Assembly: GCF_003437035.1 (NCBI RefSeq)
Contig: NZ_QSRL01000015.1
Span: forward strand, 1-42,346
Reading direction: 5' to 3'
Source of the DNA: Collinsella sp. TF08-11AT
GTDB taxonomy: Bacteria; Actinomycetota; Coriobacteriia; Coriobacteriales; Coriobacteriaceae
Length of the DNA stretch: 42,346 bases
Notes under the pieces: generated by a model
What the model was told of the DNA's origin: nothing
What the model saw: the letters and a program-made list of their open reading frames with translations, nothing else
Databases searched by the model: none
Position numbers and translations under genes: made by a program
Shown here: positions 37,430 through 42,346 of the stretch, one piece after another
Numbering within the stretch: position 1 is the stretch's first letter
Layout of the letters: every line of letters begins with the position of its first letter

Positions 37430-37646
37430 CACACGCCGAATCAAGCGACTGCTCCCTAAAAACAAGCTATAACCACCTGCAACCATACTCTCCTGCGGCG
37501 CATGAGGGACGAAGTCCTAACCAGCGTTTTCTTCCCGCACCTCAAAACCACTTGCCAGTATTCCCGGGGGATAATCGCAAGTGGCTTGCAGGTTAGCTAT
37601 GCTAGGGGAGGGTTTCGGATCACTCCGCCCCACCCCGTTTCCCGCT

Positions 37647-37715
37647 GGGACAAAAATCGAAACTCAACCCGGCCGAGTTTCGTTTGAGTTTCGGTATTTG
37701 TCACAGTACTGTCCC
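37647..37715. repeat. GGGACA palindrome, copy d, with expanded loop
   Basis: GGGACA (37647) and TGTCCC (37710-37715) flanked by CGCT and AGTGCCG as in the other copies, but with a long loop that itself contains inverted CGAAACTCAA / TTTGAGTTTCG arms. Confidence 0.55.
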
Positions 37716-37806
37716 AGTGCCGTGCCGCAGTATACCGCAGCAGGTCGCTGTGTTCGGATGGTTGTAAATCAGATAAAATAGATGAACTAGGTAGAGAACG
37801 TTGTGT

Positions 37807-37823
37807 ATTGAGTGGGAATAGAA
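37807..37823 (+). repeat. 17-bp direct repeat, left copy
   Basis: ATTGAGTGGGAATAGAA, exactly repeated at 40367-40383. The pair brackets the three methyltransferase genes. Confidence 0.8.
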
Positions 37824-37975
37824 CAGACGTTCGATAAAATAATATAGTATTAGATAGCGGGCACGGTTTCAATCGAATTCGTGTCCGCTGCTGTATGTGT
37901 GTCCTTGCACGCCCAATATGTGCCGTAAAAGCCGTTTTCTTCAACGTCAAAGTGAATGGGCTTCATTTTTGCCTT

Positions 37976-38806
37976 TTAAAATCTAATTTTCACGATTTGC
38001 ATTTTCATCCCGTTGTCACCGACCCTTGCGAGAAACCGGAAAAAGCCGCTGACAGAAGGGTCTCTCAAATCGTTGTAACCCAGCATATAGCCGCGACTTG
38101 TGACCTGCAGACGGCTGTTCCACGTGCCGATTTCCTTGGCGGCATCCGAAACCGCAAAATATGCCCCCACATCCTTGATTTTTGCAGTCTTAAGCCATGT
38201 TTTTGCGATCATCTTTACTGCCGTCCGATTGGCAGCATCAAAGACCAGCACACCGCCGGGGAAAGCGTCCGCCATCCCCCGCACCAGTTCCCGGACCTGC
38301 TGGGTCAGAAAGTAATAGAACACTCCGGAGGCAAAGAACACCGCCCCGCCGGAGGCATCGATTTTGCCAAACCATGCGGTGTCTTTCAGGTCGCAGGGGA
38401 TATTTTGTTCTCGATCCCCGGCGGGCAGCAGCTGCTGCCGCAAGGCAATCACATCCGGGAAGTCCAGATTGTAGATCTTGCATCTACCGTTGTCGCAGGT
38501 TCTGCCGGTGTTGTCCAGCCCGCAGCCCAGATTGACCACCGCCGCATTGGGGTGGTCTTTCAGGTAATCCCGCACCTCGAAAGCAAGATCACCCTGCCGC
38601 ATGGCCACCTCCAGCGCACCAAAGCGCTGCATCAGGCTGCGGGAGTTTTTCTCTGCCTCTGAAAAGTCGTAGTCGATCTGGCCGAGCAGACGAACCGCTG
38701 TTTCATCCTTGTAAAGGTTCGGGTACAACTCCGTACACAGCTTCCGGGAATACAGCGGGAGGATCAGCGTCTCCTGCACGGTGTTTTTCTCAATTTTACA
38801 TTTCAT
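37976..38806 (-). CDS. LCM/PPM1-type SAM-dependent methyltransferase
   Basis: A 276-aa class I methyltransferase of the leucine carboxyl methyltransferase-like family (as in TcmP-type O-methyltransferases). It has RSLMQRFGALEVAMRQ, the AdoMet motif VVNLGCGLDNTG (91-102), YNLDFPDVIALRQQLL, and FFASGVFYYF. The substrate is unknown; related enzymes methylate carboxylates or small-molecule hydroxyls. The ATG at 38806 has GAGGAAG six bases upstream. It is third in a minus-strand trio of methyltransferases. Composition resembles Clostridia more than the host core, suggesting import. Confidence 0.85.
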   Translation of the reverse strand: MKCKIEKNTVQETLILPLYSRKLCTELYPNLYKDETAVRLLGQIDYDFSEAEKNSRSLMQRFGALEVAMRQGDLAFEVRDYLKDHPNAAVVNLGCGLDNTGRTCDNGRCKIYNLDFPDVIALRQQLLPAGDREQNIPCDLKDTAWFGKIDASGGAVFFASGVFYYFLTQQVRELVRGMADAFPGGVLVFDAANRTAVKMIAKTWLKTAKIKDVGAYFAVSDAAKEIGTWNSRLQVTSRGYMLGYNDLRDPSVSGFFRFLARVGDNGMKMQIVKIRF

Positions 38807-38920
38807 AGGTTTCTTCCTCAGTGAATAAAAACTGTCATAATTGCCGCCAGCACAGCCGCTATGACCGGCATGCCTAACTCATGTGCAGGATGGATGCAAA
38901 AATGCCCGTGCTTGATGCCC

Positions 38921-39526
38921 TTACTTCCGCGCCGTGATGCAGAGCCACTTTTTCTTTTTGCGTATCTGCACCTCGTGAAAACCCGCCTGCTCCAGATACG
39001 CCTTTAATTCAATGTCCTTGTAGATGGTCATGCCGCCGATGATCTGCGTCCACCTCTCGTCCTTGTCCGTATCGCCATTGCTCTCGTTGCAGATGAGAAT
39101 TGTCCCGCCTGGCTTCAGCGTCCGCCAGACCTCACGGAGGCATCGGGGCAAATCAGGCCAAAAATAGACGGTCTCAAAGGCCGTGGCGGCATCGAAGTAG
39201 CTATCCTCAAACACCATATCCGCCACACTGCCTTGCAGAACGGCGCAACGCCCCTCCTGAATTGCAATTCGGTTGAGCTTTCTAGTCTTCTCCACGCTGA
39301 CGGGCGAATAGTCGACGCCCTTGACGACGCCATGCGGGCATTTTTTCAGCAGCCGTTTTATATTCGCCCCGCCGCCGCAGCCGCAATCCAGCACCTTGGC
39401 ATTTGGCGCAAGTCGTAGAAATCGAAGTCCCCACCGCGCCACAGGGCTGTGGCCCAGGTTCATCATGGCAACCATAAGTTTTCCGCCGAGGCCCACGGGC
39501 TTGCGGGTGTTTTCAAAGAACGACAT
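38921..39526 (-). CDS. SAM-dependent methyltransferase (Methyltransf_11 type)
   Basis: A 201-aa class I methyltransferase with motif I VLDCGCGGGANIKRL (45-59), GVDYSPVSVEKTRKLN (motif II acidic end), a motif-III-like AATAFETVYFWPDL, and LKPGGTILICNE. The ATG at 39526 follows GGAGGGG and overlaps the upstream methyltransferase by 14 bp, indicating coupled translation. Substrate unknown. A 114-bp gap separates it from the LCM-type gene downstream. Confidence 0.87.
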   Translation of the reverse strand: MSFFENTRKPVGLGGKLMVAMMNLGHSPVARWGLRFLRLAPNAKVLDCGCGGGANIKRLLKKCPHGVVKGVDYSPVSVEKTRKLNRIAIQEGRCAVLQGSVADMVFEDSYFDAATAFETVYFWPDLPRCLREVWRTLKPGGTILICNESNGDTDKDERWTQIIGGMTIYKDIELKAYLEQAGFHEVQIRKKKKWLCITARK

Positions 39527-40142
39527 CTGGCCCCTCCGATTTCGTGCATTCCGCATAGGTCAACGGGAACGAGGCCTTCAGCACCGCGCTTTTCCGCACC
39601 GCCCAGCCGTTTTGACGCAGGAAACGCAGGTATTCCTCGCTTGTCCACCCGCTGTGGAGGGGGAATCCCGCCATACTCATGAAAAAGGCTTTTGCCTTGC
39701 CGGAAACCGAGTTCCCCGCGTGGGTGAAGGTTGGCGCGATGAGCACGCCGTCGTCCTTCAGCACCCGCCTGATTTCTTGCAGGGCCTTTTCCGGATGCGG
39801 CACTATGTGAAGTGCGTTGGACACGATCACCACTTCGAAGGACTTCTGTGCATAGGGCAGGCGGAACATATCTTGTACGGAAAAGTGCAGCTTTGCGGAT
39901 TGATTGTCCCGCTTTGCTTCAAGGATCATCTTTGCAGAGGCGTCCGTAGCCTCGATGCGCGCCGCCGCATCCACGACGCTCTTTGCGATGAGCCCCGTGC
40001 CGGTGGCAACCTCCAGCACGGTCTTTGCTTTCACCACCGGCCGGATCAGCCCATACATCTTCTCATACGCCGCCCGGTCGTTTCGCATGAAACGGTCGTA
40101 CCGACCAGCATTCCTGTCCCAGAAGTCCTTGCGTTCGTGCAT
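39513..40142 (-). CDS. SAM-dependent methyltransferase (UbiE/Methyltransf_11 type)
   Basis: A 209-aa class I methyltransferase with YDRFMRNDRAAYEKMY, motif I VLEVATGTGLIAKSV (42-56), IEATDASAKMI and SNALHIVPHPEKALQEIRRVLKDDGVLIAPT. The ATG at 40142 is preferred over 40148 because GGGGG lies eight bases upstream. It is the first gene of the methyltransferase trio. An 18-bp palindrome lies just upstream, so the operon is probably repressor-controlled, although no repressor gene is present in the window. Confidence 0.87.
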   Translation of the reverse strand: MHERKDFWDRNAGRYDRFMRNDRAAYEKMYGLIRPVVKAKTVLEVATGTGLIAKSVVDAAARIEATDASAKMILEAKRDNQSAKLHFSVQDMFRLPYAQKSFEVVIVSNALHIVPHPEKALQEIRRVLKDDGVLIAPTFTHAGNSVSGKAKAFFMSMAGFPLHSGWTSEEYLRFLRQNGWAVRKSAVLKASFPLTYAECTKSEGPDVVL

Positions 40143-40159
40143 GGCCATCGCCCCCAAAC

Positions 40160-40177
40160 AGTTAGAGCCATCTAACT
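40160..40177 (-). promoter_or_regulatory. Operator-like palindrome upstream of methyltransferase operon
   Basis: AGTTAGA-GCCA-TCTAACT, 7-bp arms. On the minus strand it directly follows and overlaps TATAGT, a candidate -10, so a dimeric repressor (for example TetR-like) bound here would block transcription. Confidence 0.6.
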
Positions 40178-40366
40178 ATAACACACGAATCATGCAGTAA
40201 GATGAGGCTAACCTTCTTTTCTTGGCTAAGACGCATCTCTTCGGTTTTCGCTTATAACGGCGCGAGTCAGATACTAGGCTGAAGCTGAAGAAGGAGCTTG
40301 GCGGACAGGTAGGTCGATACCGGTTCCCGGAACGGTGATCCAGCCAATTACACCAGGGCTCTAGTC

Positions 40367-40383
40367 ATTGAGTGGGAATAGAA
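40367..40383 (+). repeat. 17-bp direct repeat, right copy
   Basis: ATTGAGTGGGAATAGAA, identical to 37807-37823. Confidence 0.8.
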
Positions 40384-40530
40384 AATTCCTTAGTTATGGG
40401 GGTATTAATTTGATTCCCTTTAGGATAAACCCCCATGACTATATGAATTGGCCTGCTGACTTCAATGAAGATTGGAGGGTAACGGCCAGGGGTGACGGCC
40501 CAGCGAGTGCTATTTTGCGAGCTATGCGCA

Positions 40531-40558
40531 TTGAAAGCGACCTCTCGTGGTATAAACT
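40531..40558 (+). promoter_or_regulatory. Candidate promoter of type III antitoxin RNA
   Basis: TTGAAA (40531-40536), 16 bp, TAAACT (40553-40558); alternatively an extended -10 TGGTATAAA at the same place. It would start an RNA near 40565 that ends at the hairpin at 40658-40681. Confidence 0.4.
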
Positions 40559-40564
40559 ACTTGC

Positions 40565-40681
40565 CGGAAGCCGCGGCTTTCAGAGTACGGCTTACGTGTA
40601 CGTTTAATCTCCGTGGGCGACGGGGTGCCGCAAGGCGTAGAATATCGCCCACCTGTAGGGGCCCGCAGCGATGCGGGCCCC
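40565..40681 (+). ncRNA. Candidate type III antitoxin RNA with terminator
   Basis: A structured region between a candidate promoter and the toxin-like gene: GTGGGCGA/TCGCCCAC (40613-40652), then a GC-rich hairpin GGGGCCCGCA/TGCGGGCCCC (40658-40681) placed where type III systems have their leaky terminator. Clear tandem repeats, the hallmark of ToxI-type RNAs, are not evident, so the RNA may be short, single-unit or degenerate. Confidence 0.4.
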
Positions 40682-40706
40682 GCTTCGTATGAAGGGGGCG
40701 TAACCG

Positions 40707-41155
40707 ATGAAGATTGTATCCATCCCCAGGACTTCTTCGGCCACGCCGAGGGCGACCGCGAGCTCATGCTTAAGCACAATCGTCCCTGCATCGTAGTGGT
40801 GAGGCTGCGTTTCCGCGGGAAGCGCAGGGACTTCGCCGTGCCGCTGCGTTCCAACATCGCCCCCAACGTGCCCAAAGACCAGTACTTTGCGTTGCCACCC
40901 CGCCCCACGACGCGCCCCGGCTGTCGCCACGGCATCCACTACATCAAGATGTTCCCCATAACCAAGTCCTACCAGCGCCGCTTCAGGACCGAGGGCTCGG
41001 CCTACTACGAGACGCTCCAGCGCATCATCGACGGCAACACCAAGCGCATTGTCTCCGAGTGCCAGGCGTACCTCGACCGCTACGAGCGCGAGGGAAGGCC
41101 CCGCTTCGCCGTCGACATCGACCGTATCGTGGGGCTGCTGGAGGGCGAGAAGTAG
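40707..41155 (+). CDS. Type III toxin-antitoxin toxin-like protein (ToxN/CptN/TenpN-like) with 5' frameshift
   Basis: The ATG at 40707, with GGGGG upstream, begins MKIVSIP, a start typical of CptN/TenpN-like endoribonucleases. The homologous continuation QDFFGHAEGDRELMLKHNRP lies in the -1 frame. The two join if the C4 tract at 40724-40727 had five Cs, or by a -1 slip on it. The body then reads FRGKRRDFAVPLRSNI, then GIHYIKMFPI and the Asp-rich tail, consistent with this superfamily. If translation starts at the internal ATG 40766, a 129-aa truncated product results. The preceding GC-rich hairpin suits a type III locus. Family placement is from pattern memory. Confidence 0.55.
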
Positions 41156-41294
41156 GGCACCTCGGCTCAGTCTCGAGCCATGTGGAGTCGCTCCGCATTT
41201 TTGAACGCCGCGCGCCCCAAATACCCGAGAAATAGGCCATGAGGTGCGGCGGCGCACTCGTGCCTGCGCGCAGCCATCTCCATCAGCGTCTACG

Positions 41295-41912
41295 GTGCGC
41301 TACAACATCGCGGGCAAACCGCCTGACAAGCCGAGCATTCTGATCGTTCCGTCTATGAGCTACGTTGCCGTGCGGGGCAAGGGCGATCCCAATGCCGAAG
41401 GCGGCGCGTAGCAGAACGCGCTGCCGATGCCCTACGGCGTTGCCTATACCATCAAGATGTCGAAGAAGGGCCCGCGTGAAATCGAAGGCTATTTCGACTT
41501 CGTCGTGCCGCCACTCGAGGGCTTCTGGTGGCAAGACCGCGCCGATGGCGAGATCGATTACACGAGGAAGGACGACTTCAACTTTATCTCGTGCATCCGC
41601 CTGCCCGATTTCGTCACTCGCGAGGACTTCGACTGGGCCGTTTCGGAAGCTGCCACCAAGAAGAAGCTGGACTTCTCGGCGGTCGAGCTGCTGAGGGTCG
41701 ACGAGGGCCTTTGCGTTCAGTGCATGCACACTGGGCCTTACGACGACGAGCCGACGACCATAGACGCCATGCGCACATTTGCAGCGGAACGGGGCTACGC
41801 CCCCGACTTCTCCGAATTCCGCCTGCATCACGAAATCTACCTTTCCGATCCGCGCAAGTGTGTGCCGGAGAAGCTCAAGACCGTGATCCGCCATTCCATC
41901 AAGCCGACTTAG
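41295..41912 (+). pseudogene. GyrI-like small-molecule-binding protein, interrupted by an in-frame stop
   Basis: The frame from about 41295 (GTG) reads KPSILIVPSMSYVAVRGKGDPNAEGGA, stops at TAG (41409-41411), and continues in the same frame with QNALPMPYGVAYTIKMSKKG, EGYFDFVVPPLEGFWWQ, LCVQCMHTGPYDDEPTTI and HHEIYLSDPRKCVPEKLKTVIRH to 41912. This is the GyrI-like/AraC effector-binding fold in its stand-alone form of about 205 residues. In relatives the stop position is usually an aromatic residue, so one TAC or TAT to TAG change explains it. A 161-aa C-terminal fragment could start at 41427. Confidence 0.8.
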
Positions 41913-42346
41913 CGAAACGAGCGCCGCCGTGCGGTCCGGCTTTTGGGGTTTATCAATTGGCAGTCCGCGATGATCGAGCAGGCTGCCTGCCTCCCGGCAG
42001 GTGCGTAATTCCTTTAGTCGATTCATCTCGAGGTGCGTTTTTTGCTCATCTTGTGGCGCAGAGTTATGAAACTCCCAAAAGTGTAATCAGATTCGAGTTT
42101 TAGGAGCAGCTCTTGAAATGCAGCAGACTCAGGAATCGTGACAGGTACCTCGAGGAAGCGATGCTCTTTCGTGATGCCGACCTTATCAAGGTAAGCACGG
42201 GCGCGCGAAGGACAAAGCGCAGGGGACGACCTCTCTAGGCCACACGTTACGCCCTGCGCGTCAAGGCGCTCCTCAAGACGAATTCAAATGAATGATCGCG
42301 TCGAAAATGTTGGTGTAAGGGTGGCACCCTAGCGCTCGTTTAACGA
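41913..42346. other. Right-end region with little coding
   Basis: 434 bp after the GyrI-like pseudogene. Apart from a possible 41-codon frame at 42113-42238, I see no gene, RNA or clear repeat. Confidence 0.4.
42113..42238 (+). CDS. Possible small basic protein
   Basis: A 41-aa frame from a TTG codon with AGGAG six bases upstream, ending in a very basic tail (RRTKRRGRPL, AT-hook-like). It could be a real small DNA-binding peptide or the fragment of a decayed gene. Confidence 0.25.
   Translation: MKCSRLRNRDRYLEEAMLFRDADLIKVSTGARRTKRRGRPL

Larger units (their letters stand above)
37430..37975. other. Non-coding region with nested hairpins and left 17-bp repeat
   Basis: 546 bp without a credible gene. 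It holds CCACTTG/CAAGTGG (37548-37584), a large nested dyad GGGACA (37647-37652) to TGTCCC (37710-37715) enclosing CGAAACTCAA-type arms, and the left copy of the 17-bp direct repeat at 37807. The stretch after 37750 is markedly AT-rich. Confidence 0.55.
40143..40706. other. Intergenic region between methyltransferase operon and toxin-like gene
   Basis: 564 bp. It holds the operator-like palindrome, the right 17-bp repeat, a hairpin ATGGGGGT/ACCCCCAT (40396-40436), a candidate promoter at 40531-40558 and a candidate antitoxin RNA region up to 40681. I see no convincing protein gene. Confidence 0.55.

Noticed and set aside
40290..40361. Minus-strand sequence resembling a tRNA 5' half (GAGCCCTGGTGTAATTGGC)
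   Set aside because: The D-arm is plausible, but no matching acceptor 3' strand, T-arm or CCA follows, and the anticodon stem does not pair properly.
40368..40607. 79-codon frame on the plus strand beginning inside the 17-bp repeat
   Set aside because: It has no ribosome binding site, overlaps hairpins and the candidate toxin-antitoxin promoter, and gives no recognisable protein.
26400..42346. CRISPR array in the defence-rich part
   Set aside because: Repeats here are two- to four-copy dispersed elements; there is no regular repeat-spacer series and no cas gene.

Overview
The window looks like chromosome from a high-GC gut actinobacterium of the Coriobacteriia, most likely Collinsella or a close relative. 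I infer this from the GC-rich backbone with Actinobacteria-type Shine-Dalgarno-led genes, a type III glutamine synthetase, a MurT-GatD fusion, a split B12-dependent methionine synthase, several iron alcohol/glycerol dehydrogenases, and REP-like palindromes. No 16S or species marker is present, so the genus is inference.

Core part (1-26350). A minus-strand one-carbon/methionine locus runs metF, the MetH reactivation protein, then metH, then a UPF0210 protein. A lower-GC restriction-modification pair (C5 methyltransferase plus DUF4928-type protein) sits inside this locus with overlapping ends. Divergent from metF is glnN (type III glutamine synthetase), behind a leader containing a large hairpin. 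tRNA-Glu(UUC) follows. Next, on the minus strand, come a one-piece MurT-GatD lipid II amidase and two tandem TPR-like proteins. On the plus strand lie an iron alcohol dehydrogenase, two glycerol-dehydrogenase paralogues, a four-cluster ferredoxin-like protein, ychF, and a DUF1648/SdpI-like membrane protein. A small gene/XRE-regulator divergon is centred on a 26-bp perfect palindrome. A 244-bp MITE-like inverted-repeat element, ansA and guaA finish the core.

Accessory part (about 26400-42346). This is a mosaic of defence, toxin-antitoxin and mobile DNA with more variable composition. In order: an AbiE-like regulator/nucleotidyltransferase pair; a repeat-rich intergenic region; an 859-aa protein with five zinc ribbons, a nuclease-like core and five more ribbons, bounded by direct repeats; an IS1595-type element carrying a Lnu(C)-like lincosamide nucleotidyltransferase, with matched terminal repeats and an 8-bp target duplication exactly in the loop of a hairpin; and a plus-strand cluster of three unrecognised genes (389-aa soluble, 642-aa multi-pass membrane, 97-aa zinc-finger) that could be an undescribed defence operon. 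After that come three SAM methyltransferases bracketed by a 17-bp direct repeat, a type III toxin-antitoxin-like locus with a one-base frameshift near the toxin start, and a GyrI-like gene broken by a single stop codon.

The core genes form conventional metabolic units (methyl-THF to methionine, nitrogen assimilation, peptidoglycan amidation, fermentative alcohol/polyol oxidoreduction, GMP synthesis). The right-hand third behaves as a defence island in which modules have been stacked, duplicated and partly inactivated. All family names are from recognition of motifs in the translated sequence; no database search was run.
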